Shown piece by piece: positions 22,599 through 34,020 of a stretch of DNA of 64,000 bases. The position numbers and the translations under genes were made by a program. Within the stretch, counting starts at the first letter, position 1; the number at the start of each line of letters is the position of its first letter. Under the pieces are notes generated by a model. It saw only the letters and a program-made list of their open reading frames with translations. It had not been told where the DNA came from and made no database searches. Where the stretch lies: the NCBI RefSeq assembly GCF_000001735.4, contig NC_003071.7:6317151-6381150 (forward strand). Reading direction: 5' to 3'. This DNA is from Arabidopsis thaliana (taxonomy: Eukaryota; Streptophyta; Magnoliopsida; Brassicales; Brassicaceae).

Positions 22599-23547
22599 CT
22601 AAAAAACCACCATCGAGATATCCGCAACTTCTGCTCTGTCCGGATTGGCAACCACCTTTGAAATAGCACCATGGCTCTCAAGCTTCGGGTTAGACAGTTC
22701 GGCTAGACGCCAAAAGCTGAGTGCGACAACAAAATTTCCCTTACCCAAACTCTGAAAGTAACCATCCAAGTACTCCGCCTGTTGATTGCGGGCTTCGCAC
22801 TCCAAGACTTCATTGCTACGTTAGAAATAAGGACAGTTAGCGTTTAGAGTGACATTGTAAATAAAACAAATGAAAAGAACACTTACTATCTATCTTTTAA
22901 CTTGAAACTCAGTTTGAGACCGTAATAGTCTGTAGTCAATGCGCCAACATCAACCAACGCTCCAATGACATCTAGATGATGGAGAAACATAGATAATAAA
23001 CAAACATTTTCAAAAATGTAATAAATGAAGCATCGGAGTTATTCCTCCTCACCGACTAAAACGTTCTTGTAAGCAGATTTATCCAAAATGTAGTCGAAGG
23101 GAGTGAAATCGAAATCTGGAACTGGTGGTGATCTCGGTGGGGCATGAACGACGATGGTCCGATCCATAAACAGTATGCCGTATTTATGCTTTGTTGCTCT
23201 GACTAAGTCAGTTGACTTACGGACCAAGAAAGAGGTGATCGTCTTCCACTCATTTTCAACGAATCGGTCTTCGTAAAACGGAGCAAGGCGACGATCAACG
23301 GTGGCCTCAATACGGTTATTCTTTACATACAGAACATGATAGTAGAGAGTTTAATATATAAGTTAAGCGAATGAACGAGAAAAACACATAATGATTTAAC
23401 GGAAATTACCTCGTAATCTGCCAGGATAAGGCCGAGTTCGAAGACGTTGGGCGATATAACCTTCTTGAAGACTCTCACGACAAAGACATAAATTCGCCAC
23501 CCAGTTATCAGAGGACACAATTCTGAGACCGTATGAAACACCTCCAT
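22599..23547 (-). CDS. RPA70-like OB-fold (DUF223) protein, intact, inside the VANDAL element
   Basis: There are four exons: 23547-23410, 23320-23053, 22971-22887 and 22815-22599. All have GT/AG borders and matched phases, giving 235 aa with no lesion. The N-terminal ~110 residues follow the plant DUF223/RPA1-N OB-fold pattern: MEVFHTVSELCPLITGWRIYV, then ELGLILADYE, NRIEATV, APFYEDRFVENEWKTI and the FDYIL region. A second, weaker OB-like part (VIGALVDVGALT...LKLSFKLKD, then FVVALSFWRL) follows. Plant DUF223 proteins bind single-stranded nucleic acid, and many belong to replication protein A large-subunit families or Helitron cargo. In a Mutator-like element this gene is unexpected. Its role is unknown; binding of element DNA is possible but not shown. 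Confidence 0.75.
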
Positions 23548-24110
23548 CTCACGGATAGCAAGAACAAGCAAATCGAAAGACTAAATTTCTTCTTGTGAAT
23601 GAAATAACTGCCGGCACAAGAAATGGGTTTAGAATGAGGATTGTGGATAAAATTAAGGAAGGGAGGAGACTTAAATAGAGGAAATCTGGAACGGCTACAG
23701 TTATTAATGCGGTTACAACTACACTTGATTCAAATTTTTTGGTAATAGTCTGGTAACCGTCATATAGGGTAATCATTACGTTGATTTGACAATAAACAGC
23801 AACAGTTACGTCCTTTCCATTAAATACCAACACAACCACAATATACCCAACCATGTCTCCAACTCCATTCATTTAAGAGGGGGAATAAGTTAGAATTTCA
23901 AAAAACTTATTTCAAATTACTCAAAATATTGAGCAACCCCCTCTGTGTACCCTTATTACATGAACTTTACCACGTACACAGACAAAAACGTTCATAGTTA
24001 TACGAACGTAGAGTTTAAACGTACGTACACAACGTACATAGTTACAGGTGGATTATATATAAACTTACGTACACCGAGAAAACACAGAAGCGTACACTAT
24101 ATTGGCCGGC

Positions 24111-27069
24111 TCAGAAACTTGTCACCGGAACTAGATTGGATTTTTTGCACGTCTTCTTGTTATGACCTGCTTGTCGACAGCGTGAGCACTGATTTGGTAA
24201 AAGTCTTTTCTGTCTCTTTTTCTGAAGTGACAAAGACAGGAAGTTACAAATCTCCGCATGGTAATACTTCAAAATACAAGTATATGAATGAACGATGTTA
24301 GTACATACCCGGTTTTCACCTCTAGATGGGATCCTTTTGGACAGTGGTCTTCCTGGTGGTCGTCTACTGTATGGAGGAATGAGTATCAAATCCACTATAT
24401 GTTGTGGGATGACAACATCTTTCGGATCCGGGATAGGTAGAATTGGTTCTTGGAAAGAATCAGAAAACGTTTGAAGGCCATACCACCATCCGACACAAGA
24501 CTTCGGATCAATTCCATGCTCGATTGCAGCTGCTAGAGCGTGTTCACATGGGATTCTTAGCTTGGTGTACCTAAGACACGTACACGTACAATGGTCCAGA
24601 ACGACATGAAAATGCTCCCCGGATTTACTTGTCACTTGATAGCTCCACGGTCCAGACATCTTCACAGCGTATTTACCTGACGCAGGCAACTCTTGTAGAA
24701 ATCTCTCATCAACCTCAGGTGTCACAGAAGATTTGCACCTAGCAACTTTCTTCCTCCTCGATGCGAACCATCGCATTAGGACATCCCGAATGAACTCGAT
24801 CATGTAAACAATCGGATAAGTTTTTGCTTTTGTTAACACATGATTCATGGACTCAGAGTTGTTGCTAGACATGATATTGTAGCGTTCTCCTCTACAGTGA
24901 GCTCTTGTCCAATGCTCAAATCCTATGTCCTCTAGGTATTTTGCGCATTTACCACTCTTTTCCCTTAACAGTTCAAAATATTTCTCGAAATCCCTGACCC
25001 TATAAGCTTTGGCAGCGCTGAAAAATAAAGCAGACACACCAAACTTACCATAGTAGGTGGAGAGGTTTCGCTCAAGGTGAACAGCACATGCTCCATGATG
25101 CGCTCTCGGGTAAACAACACTTAGGCCTTTGTATAAAGATGAATGTCTGTCCGAGACAATCATTAAATCGTCACTGTCTGGAACAATCTCAGCTAACTTT
25201 TCAAAAAACCATGCCCAAGAAGCATCGGTCTCACCATCAACAACACCAAAAGCTATTGGGAATATTTGGAAGTTCCCATCTTGGGCACATGCAATAAGAA
25301 GACATCCTTTGTAAGGTCCGACTAGCTGCGTTCCATCTACCACAACTACCTTCCTCATATATATCAGACCTTTGATAGAAGCGCCAAGAGAGACAAAGAC
25401 ATACTTGAAGCGCTGCTTACCATCATCTTCTGTATAGTGTAGGTGTGTTATTGTACCCGGATTAGCTAATTGGAGAAGATACAGATAGGTCGGCAAAAAC
25501 CTGTAATTTGCTATCTCATCCCCCCCGTACATTTTCCACTGCAACCTCTTTTGCTCTCCAAGCGGTAGAATATGAAATACGCACATTCAGATCATTTAGG
25601 AGCAGCTGTGGTAAGTCGACAGCTCGCGGCCCACCCTGCGTAGAACTGTATCTGCTCCTCACAACTTCTCCGAGGAGCTTATAATTAGCATGTTTATTGT
25701 AGTTCTTCCGAGAGTCGATGTTACACGTATGTGTCGTAGCATACGAAGTGATTTTGAAACTTTCTGAATCCTTCACGACGCGAGCAGTCAATTGCCATGG
25801 ACAAGTCTCATCAACGCACACCATCTTCAATGTTTTAGGACATGACTTAGGTTGCTTGAAGCAAAAGCATTGCTTTATCGCTTGAAGAGACATTGTTTGT
25901 TGCAGGACTTTTCTATTCTTAAAAACACTTCCAACAAACAAAGTTTCGCCTGTGGTGCTGATTTCAACCTGTGTCTCATCAGCTCAAAAATTGAGTAAGT
26001 CATCGAACACAGGAGCAGCATCGTTACCGAGATTCGCCAACTCGCCACCATGTAACTTAGAAAATTCATTATACACTTGGTAAGCCTCAGCTGCGGTAAC
26101 TACCCAATTATCATTTTGTGTCCCCGTTGAGGAAGCTCCAATACCGTCGATCACTTCATCCCCGGTGACTTCGTCTATACAAATAAGATTGGAATCCCTT
26201 TGCCCTTTGCAGCGTGTACCGTAACCCAATGGAGAAATTGTTTCTTCGCCAGGTACACTAAGACCAGTGTACGTACACGTTTCCAAGAGACGACTGAATT
26301 CCCCTGTATCTCCGCCAGGTACACTAACACCCGTGTACGTACACGTTTCCAATAAACGACTGAATTCCCCTGGATGTTGAGCAGTCTGTTGAGTGAGACT
26401 GACGTCTTCCTCAAGATTTCCTTGTACATATTCTTCTACTATTACATCGTTCCACTTGTTCTAACCGTATTCTTCGCCAATACCTTCACTACCGTCTGTA
26501 GTAGGATACAGGGTACTTCCCCCAATAGATCCATCCACACCAAGATAATCATCACACCCATCATCATCTTCGTTGCCCTCCTCCAATTCATCCTCTTCTG
26601 TTGTATCGTCTTCAACATCGGCTTGCTCCTCTGCATCCTCATTATTTTCATCAACATTTGTAGCACTATCAAACACACGGTCACTTTCAGAAACTTCACC
26701 ATGAGACCTAGAGACAGTATTCCCGAACGCATTCACTGTATTATTGAAAGAGACGAACAAGTTGAGAGAAAGATACCCACCACAAACCAAAAAAAACGTC
26801 TCGAGACCCATCTGACTGTCAATGTATACAGGAGGGCGTTTAGTATCTATCAGCACTGACATTTCTCCCGGCATCCAGTAGCTAATTATGGGATTGATCT
26901 CGGTGGACTTCAAACTGAAAGCCTCTCGGAGTGTACGGACAAAGTCTGTGTACGTCATGGTTTCCTGAACGCGTACACAACAACCAAAGATGCCTTCCTC
27001 AGGTTCAAATTTCCATTCTCCTTCTTTGCATTTCCACTCACCGACCATAGTAAATACGGGAATATCCAT
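24111..27069 (-). pseudogene. VANDAL MuDR-type transposase (vanA-like), broken
   Basis: Start codon at 27069. In order: an N-terminal region of ~110 aa (YTDFVRTLREAF), an acidic linker, then the Mutator DNA-binding zinc domain around 25940-25700 (FKNRKVLQQTM, CVDETCPWQLTA, THTC). The MULE DDE catalytic domain follows: D in VVVDGTQL (~25334), D in IVSDRHSS (~25150) and E in NNSESMN. Next come a SWIM finger (CTCTCLRYTK...CEHAL, ~24590) and, after an 87-nt intron (24308-24222), a CCHC knuckle CSRCRQAGHNKKTC. Lesions: TAG at 26461-26463, TGA at 25984-25986, and a G7 run at 25520-25526 that shifts the frame by one relative to the DDE half. All catalytic residues survive, so decay looks recent. The enzyme would cut and paste the element in the nucleus. 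Confidence 0.85.
26263..26379 (-). repeat. In-frame tandem repeat in the transposase linker containing the GTACGTAC motif
   Basis: Two near-identical ~63-bp units encode GEFSRLLETCTYTG(V/L)SVPG. Each contains TGTACGTACAC, the element's spacer motif, here as codons for Cys-Thr-Tyr-Thr. The unit boundaries are about 26379-26317 and 26316-26254. Confidence 0.75.
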
Positions 27070-27801
27070 AACCCACCTGCATCATAAATTCAGGAGACAC
27101 ACATTAAATGCAACTGAAAAATACTATACATATAAAAAACGAATGGAATGTCGATACTACACATTTATAAACCTAAATACCAATTATCATTTGACTATTT
27201 TAAACAAACAAATATAGATTTTGCAAATATTCTGATAAAAAAATGGAGTTCGAACACAATCAAGATCCTAATATGACATAACAAAAAACTTCTTAAAAGA
27301 ACTTCATTACTTACACGAGCAATGCTCCAAACTTGGTACAAAAACAAGATCAACACTTCTTCAGCAGCAATGTACGTTCTCAATAATTCTTTGTTCATGG
27401 GTTCATCTTCTTTATCTCAACAAATTTTTTATTAATTATTATCAATAATTTTTTTTATATTATTTGATGTAATGATGATTTTGCATTAATTGTGACAATA
27501 GTCACATCTAAACTTTTTGGGGGCATTAAATGTTGATGTCACTTCGGAATAATGAAAATAATCTCACTTGTAACGGAACCGAATCGCGTCAACGTGAAAC
27601 AAAAAATCTTCAACTGAACCGGAACAGTGTACGTAACTAAACCTGCTAAACTAAACCGTACATTTCAACAGTTACTAAGAGAGAAGCGCAAGGGCAGAAG
27701 CGTCATTTTGCAGGCGAAAAGGCAAATGGTGAAAACCACATTTGACTTTGACAATCCATGAAAATAAAACATGGTCAACGGGTGTGGCCTGTAATTTACC
27801 C
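27070..27801 (-). other. Transposase leader and right terminal region of the VANDAL element
   Basis: A likely 5'-UTR intron ends with CAG just before the transposase ATG. A 67-codon ORF (27398-27195) lies upstream but does not join in frame. Motif copies GTGTACGTAA (27631) and CCGTACAT (27656) are the last before the right border. The final ~100 bp pair with the left end in inverted orientation. Confidence 0.5.
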
Positions 27802-27810
27802 TAGTATTAA
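27802..27810 (+). repeat. 9-bp target-site duplication, right copy
   Basis: TAGTATTAA, identical to 12482-12490. It is directly preceded by the element end GTAATTTACCC. Confidence 0.75.
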
Positions 27811-30800
27811 ACTACCCTCACAATATTGTAGTTCACAAAATGCTTCCCAAATAATAGTATAGATCAAAAGAAAATACAAATGAGTTATCCAAACCATATT
27901 ATGTTAAAACGTAAAAATCCCTTATATATTAGTTGAAAGTTTTTTTGTCTCTCTTTGTTGTAAGTGAATTTGCTATTATTGCCTATAAAAACACAACACA
28001 TAGACGTAGACAAAAGGCTGCTTTAGTTAGTTGTACCATGCATGCTCAATCACCCCGGAGATAGTTTCCAAGACGTAGAAAAATTAAACCAACAGATTGA
28101 CCCGACTCGAAAACAAACGCAAGACACGTATTCTATAAAGACATCCACTGATCCACCATACGAAGCGAAAGGTCGGTTTGGTGGGTCAAAGATCTTCCAT
28201 TCAAATAATCCACAATCCAACACAAAAAAAAAAAAACTCCAATTTCGACAAGCAAAAAGAAGGAATCACCACAAGATCCACTGTGGGAAGCGTTTATCTT
28301 AATGAACCCGCATATGGGTTTAAATGAGAGACCAAATCTTTCATATTTGTAACGCCCTAAGTCCCTAACTGGTTACAACAACCTCTTAGAGAATGCCAGT
28401 CTCATGTTTAGCGGGAAATATTTTTTACCTTTACTTGGATCCCTCATGGTCCACACATGCCGATGCAGATGGAGAGCTCTTACTTCCCCACCATCAAAAT
28501 AATTCTTCTCTTCATAACCCTTCTACATAAGAGGCCACATAAAGCCCAAAATATAAAGAGTAGAGAAGCCCATCTAAGCTCATGTCATTAGGTTTTGTAG
28601 TTAGAGTTTCTCATATATATATGTGGTGTATGACATTGATGAATGTAGCCTAGAGAGTTGCCATTGAGCAACTCTTCTTTTCTTCATTGTATGAAATCAA
28701 ATCTAAATCTATTTTGATCTTCAAGACAATCTAAAGCTTCCTTTCTCTCCTTTACATTTCATTAAAGCTCATTAGAGCTATTGCATTTCAATCTTTATAT
28801 ATCTCTTTCAATAAGCTCAATCAGCATCAATCTATTCATGTATTAGAAAAGTCTTCACTACAAAGTATCTGATTAAATTGTAGACCGCTTAATGTACCAT
28901 CGTATCACTAAGTAGACTTTTTGGCTAGTCACTGATAAGAGGATCTTCAAAACGTAGCAACAATGACAAGAAAAAAGTGTTGTGATGTAAAGCTACTTGG
29001 ATCCAATTACGGCAAGTTTGGTATTTGTAAAATAAAGCGTGGAAAGGTGCACCAAAGCTTTATGGACCAAGAGGCCCAATACCTTTGTTTATTCCTCCAC
29101 AAAATGAGGCCCAATAACTATGTTTCATAGAAATTTTTCATGGGTTAGGCCTGGAAAGAGGTTGTTGATAGTTTAGATGATCTCCACCTTCACATATTTA
29201 GTGTTGATATTTGTACAAATGAAAGAAAATGTGACTTCGGCTTCAAGTGGATCCGCTGGTAAGATCCAAAGGATGACTTCGAGGTGGGTTTTCATGGATA
29301 TGAGCTCTTTGATGGGTCAAGCGGGTTGATTGATTTACTACTGGGCTGAGCTGTATGTTAACGGGCTGAACATCTCCAAAGTGGCCAATCATTTTTCAAG
29401 CATAAGAATAAAACACAATAGTTTTCTTTAAATACAAGATAATTACATCACAACCAAGAGCAGTACAAATAGAAAGCATAATTTACTACATACAAACATT
29501 AAAACACATATGTTATAGATGATACGTAGCCATTGTAAAAGCAGTTAATATACTTCATAACATATAAACCACAACATATTTTTACAGATTTCTACTCAAT
29601 CAATATGTCTTATACGAATCAGATCTAAAATAAAGAAGAGAAAGAAGCAATGAAGATAATTAAAAAACATAAGTATTTGATTTTTTTTTCTTTTATACGA
29701 TAATGTAAATATTTGATTACCAAAAAGATAGATGATTGAAATATGATATACTATATCATTAATTTGAAATTATAGTAGTTTTTTTTTATTTTAGTTTTAT
29801 TTGTAATCTTTTCTTTCTCTTCATTGAGAAAAGACTAACATAGTTTAGGTCATGATTATTCTGAGTTTGTAAAACTAATTTGTGGTTTTTTTTTTTTTTA
29901 ACTCATATTTGTTCAATCAATTTTTTTTTGTCAACGTAGAGTCCTTAAAAATTGAAAAACCAAACTAGTTTTTGGAGGTTTTATTTTTAATTTTATTTTC
30001 TGGTTACAGATTGATGGTGATAATAACGAAATTATTGATTGTCTCCTAAAATGAACATAAGTAGAGAAGAAGAATCAACAACACATACACCACAAATACA
30101 AATTTAATCTAATAAAACTTAGCTAGCTGAGTTTTGAGCTGCATCACTACAAGCCTACACCTAAATTTGTAGAAGTAAGAAAAATGATTGAACAGATGAT
30201 GATCATATAAATTAGAACAATTCTTAAGCTAAAAAATCAATGAAGAACAGCTTAGATAATTTTTCAATAATGCACAAACTACGCAAACGTTAACAATAAA
30301 TGATGTGATTCAAAAATTACTAAAGAGTATAAGATTTTAAGCAAACACATTCAAATAAGTTCTAATTTAATTTAGAAATGATGGAACACAATACCCCAAA
30401 TTCCACCAAAAAATGAAGATATAAAAAGGATTCGAACGGATCATGAATGATGAAAATGAAAAGAGCTCAACCAAGAGATCGATGATGCAATAAATCATAT
30501 TTGTTTTTGTACTTTTAACTAACAATTACCTTTTTTATGGTGCAGAGGGTGTATCGTGGACACCCATCATTTTTTTTAGATCCAACGGTTGACGTATGGT
30601 TTTGATCTGTCGACATACGATATTGATCAGTATCAAGAGACAATTGCGGTTATTAAAAACAGTTATGGAGTTGAAAAGGACTTAACGAATATGTCAAAGT
30701 TTTTTTGGATGTGACGTTGATCGTGTTGATCCCATAATGGTTCAAGCTTATGTGAACAAAGCTGGAAAGAATGATTTGGGAAAGCCATATCATTCAAATA

Positions 30801-31480
30801 GCGAAGTAGATTGTTTAGGAAATTTTGTTATGGAAACTTCCGGAGTGAATATCATACATACTTTTGTATTCTTGTTGCTAAATACCTAACAATCAGAAGT
30901 TCCATTATATTTTTTTAATATCCTTTTTGCGAAAGAAATTGGTGAACGACATAAGGAGGGTGAAATCACGGTATACTTGGCATACTTGATTCATGAAGCG
31001 ATATATTATAAAACATCTGGCCATGTCTACCAGGTAAAGATTAATCTGATTGGATACCCCAAAATTTGATTACAGGTTTAAATTTTACACAAAATATTTT
31101 AAGTATATGAAAGTATACCTTATATTTTCAAAAAAAAACAATTTTGTCCTTAGCTAAAAAATTTCAGAAAACTAAAATAAATGATTGGACTGTTTAAATA
31201 TATTTAACTTTATCAATAATGAATTACTAGTATTTGATAGTTATTCTACTTCAGTTCAATGATAGTAATAATGTGTGTAATTTTTTGTTGCAGAATTATA
31301 GTGGTAATAGCAAAATTATTGGGAATTCAATAGACAGAGCACTAATAACTAATAACTATTGTACTTGAGTTTTTCATTTTTCAAGCGAGAAGATGTTTTA
31401 TTTTTCATTTATATATTGCAAAATACAAAAAAAAAAACAATAAATATTTTCTAAAAACTATTGAAAGTCTCTCGAAAATT
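27811..31480. other. Intergenic and transposon debris, no gene assigned
   Basis: The 86-codon ORF at 28042-28302 has no recognisable domain. From about 28349 the sequence (TGTAACGCCC, then a TATA-like ATATATATGTGG near 28616 and long untranslated-looking DNA to 28860) resembles an LTR or a decayed promoter/leader, but I could not find the paired LTR. Two short related segments (GATTGATGGTGATAATAACGAAATTATTG at ~30009, abbreviated here by position 30009-30037, and 31293-31321) hint at a duplicated decayed exon. The rest is AT-rich. Confidence 0.35.
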
Positions 31481-31499
31481 CATGAACTTCATCTGCTGT

Positions 31500-32440
31500 A
31501 AAAGCTTTTTGATATGACCGAAGCCTATCAAGAGAGTAATAGCACGACGAAGAAGAGAAAAGAAATAAAAAGAAGATAGAAGAAGAAGTTAGATCGAGAT
31601 CGGAGAAATAAGAGAGAGGCAAGGAAATAGGAAACATTACTTAATTTCTTAGTTAGATCAACCCTAAAATAGAGTTCACCTTATATAGTTGTTCCATTGA
31701 AAACTACAAGCTCTCTCATAACACAAAGCTCAAATGACACAAAGTTGATATAAAAACTACAAACATTCTTATTACTTTGATAATAATATCAAAGACTCTA
31801 TATGCTACAGAGTATTACTCCACCTTCCTCATAAGTTTGCTTCAGCCACTTGAATCATAAATCTTCTTGGGAATTCTCTTTCTTGAAACTTTGATCGCCT
31901 TATCTGAATATTCTTTCTGCAACCTTATCTTATCAATACTCCCCCGTAACGAAGCCACCTTGTCCTCAAGGTAAGACTCGGGAAATTGTCTAGTAGTTTG
32001 AGCCATCAGTTCCCATGTGCCCACATCAACCAATGTGCCCACATCTTGGGTTTCCCATTCACAAAACACCTCAAATAAGTCTCCAAACATCAATTTAAAA
32101 CCTCTGTCTCACCGTCGGTTTGAGGATGGTAAGCGGTGCTCTTATTCAACAATGTTCCTGGAGCCTTAAAAAGTTCATACAAGAAGTGACTTACAAAGAT
32201 CTTATCTCTGTTTGACACTATACTTTCGGGAACCCCGTGCAACCTAACAATTTCTTTGTTGAATGCTTAAGCTAATATCTTGGCTGTAAAAAAATGTTTA
32301 AGTGGTACAAAATGTCCATATTTGCTCAATCTATCCACCACTACTAGGATCACATCATATCACTTAGAAATAGGCAATCCTTCTATAAAATCTAGGCTGA
32401 CATTAGACTAGATCTTGGAAGGAATGGATAGTGGAATTGT
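31500..32440 (-). pseudogene. Ty3/gypsy polyprotein fragment (integrase C-terminus) plus probable LTR
   Basis: Read on the minus strand from ~32400: [22 protein letters not shown], then [15 protein letters not shown](N)[17 protein letters not shown] and [10 protein letters not shown]. This is the integrase catalytic core of Ty3/gypsy elements. It is followed by WELM...FPESYLEDKV (chromodomain-like or post-integrase region, ORF 32093-31842). Stops and frameshifts interrupt it (for example after ILA and LN). Integrase inserts retrotransposon cDNA, but this copy is dead. The DNA at 31500-31830 downstream on minus, with TATATAAGG at about 31689-31681, may be the 3' LTR. Gag, protease and reverse transcriptase are absent nearby. 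Confidence 0.7.
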
Positions 32441-32529
32441 TGCAATTTTGATTTTTGGTTGTACAAAATGCACACGGACAACGTCAAGCATAAGGCTCCT
32501 CATCAAAACTCGATCATAATTTTTTTTTG

Positions 32530-33020
32530 TGGCAAAAAATATCATAAGTTAGATAATAGAAAGGTAAATAAAATATATTCTCAAAGAAGTATTATATCTT
32601 TAATTTAAAATTGATGATTACGATATTATTTTTTATGTATTCACATATTTAATTTTGAGCAGGTACGCAATACATATAATTAGTGACAGACAAAAAAATA
32701 TTTTTACCTGGATCAAAATTATATTATAAACATAATGGATCTTATATTGGTTTATACAATATACCACATTTGAACAAAATTTCCAAATAACAGTTTTAAA
32801 TTGGTTTTGAGACAATTTTAAATATTATTTTAAAATATATTGGTTTCATTTATAGACATAATTAAATGAAATGGGCATAAAGAAATAATAAAAAGAAAAA
32901 ACGAATAGATGAAAATAGAAAAATATAAATTATGTGGGATATATCTAAAAAAACGGTAATAGAAACAATTAATAAGAGCATCTTTATGCATCAAACGCAT
33001 ATTAGGGGGGGTCAATTTTA
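32530..33020. other. AT-rich spacer
   Basis: Short non-coding ORFs only; no feature seen. Confidence 0.4.
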
Positions 33021-33730
33021 GGCTATCAACAATGGTTTTTCTATTCAACACCTTCCACATAAGCTTCTCTCTCTTCCACATCATTTTCTCTTTCTTCTAC
33101 ATAATAATTCAATACCCACTCAAATTTTATACTTTACAATGATTTGTTTAATAAAATTCAACACCCTACCCCACAAATTCTATTTCATTATTTTTCTTTT
33201 CTTTTATGTTTTAAATGGATAATTAATGGAATTTTGGGGGTTAAATGAGTTATTATTGGGATCTATTTCACTAGAAAAAAACAGAAAAATATATAGATAC
33301 GAGTTTAGCGGCTAATGAAATTTTTTTAGTGAAAATAGATGTATTTTTTTATGTGTCCAAATCAAATGAAACAAATCTCTATTTATAGAGTTTAAAAAAT
33401 GATGAATTTTAATGTAAAAATAATTTAAAACAAATAAATATTTTATAAGATAATTGACCTCCAATAATTCGGAGGAAAAGAAAATATAAGAAATTTCAGT
33501 AGCAAATAAAAGAACAACACATGTCCTATCTTTATTTAACTCTCCCCCACAATTTCTGTCTCCAATTATTTAATGACAAGTGACAATGAGGGGTCCATTT
33601 TTAAAGATTCAACATTGTTGAATCTATTCAACACCATTTAATCCACATAGGATTCATTTCTTTATTCAATATCCCATTGTAAGCATTCAACTATTGAATA
33701 ATTTTTTTCAATAAGCCATTGTAGATAGTC
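33021..33730. mobile_element. MITE-like element with short terminal inverted repeats
   Basis: The left end GGCTATCAACAATGG (33021-33035) pairs with CCATTGTAGATAGTC (33716-33730) in inverted orientation, 13 of 15 matching. Both are followed inward by TTATTCAA / TATTCAA words. The 710-bp interior is non-coding and rich in ATTCAACA. No clear target-site duplication, so the superfamily is unassigned. Confidence 0.5.
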
Positions 33731-34020
33731 ATAGAGACCTCAACCAAATGAGCCACTTGCTCAAAACAAATATTTCACAAACACTTTAATATATTATTTT
33801 TAAAGGGTGTGAGATGCTCCCTATTTCTTCCATGTGGGTCTACCATTGCATATAATATTGGTGAAATCTTTGTCTGAACATTTATTGAATCTTTATAATG
33901 TTCTTTTTTAGGAGAATGTGGCTAATGAATTAACTTAACAGACATGAATATGCAATCTTTGTATGTAGTTGATTGGTCTTATCTACCTTTTTTGTCTAAA
34001 AGCTTGGTTCTCATTAGTTG

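Larger units (their letters stand above)
12491..27801. mobile_element. VANDAL-type Mutator-like element, 15.3 kb, multi-gene
   Basis: The borders are the matching 9-bp repeats at 12482 and 27802. The two ends share an inverted, diverged segment (12537-12602 versus 27770-27700 on minus). Both read TTGTCAAAGT, then TGGTTTT, then TTTG/TTTT..CTTTTC, then GACAAAAT/CAAAATGAC and CCCT. No long perfect terminal inverted repeat exists, as in VANDAL (non-TIR) MULEs. The gene order is DUF1985-ULP1 (+), three F-box-associated-type genes (+), OB-fold gene (-), MuDR-type transposase (-). KI/VANDAL elements carrying ULP-like genes are established in Arabidopsis; the extra F-box-like and OB-fold genes are additional cargo. 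All stand-alone mobility is lost because the transposase is broken. Confidence 0.8.

Noticed and set aside
26374-26859. 161-codon plus-strand ORF opposite the transposase
   Set aside because: It is antisense to the acidic linker (Glu/Asp codons read as Leu/Ile/Ser) and has no recognisable domain.
28349-28870. Possible solo LTR beginning TGTAACGCCC
   Set aside because: No matching end, no 5-bp duplication and no second copy in the window, so I left it as unassigned debris.
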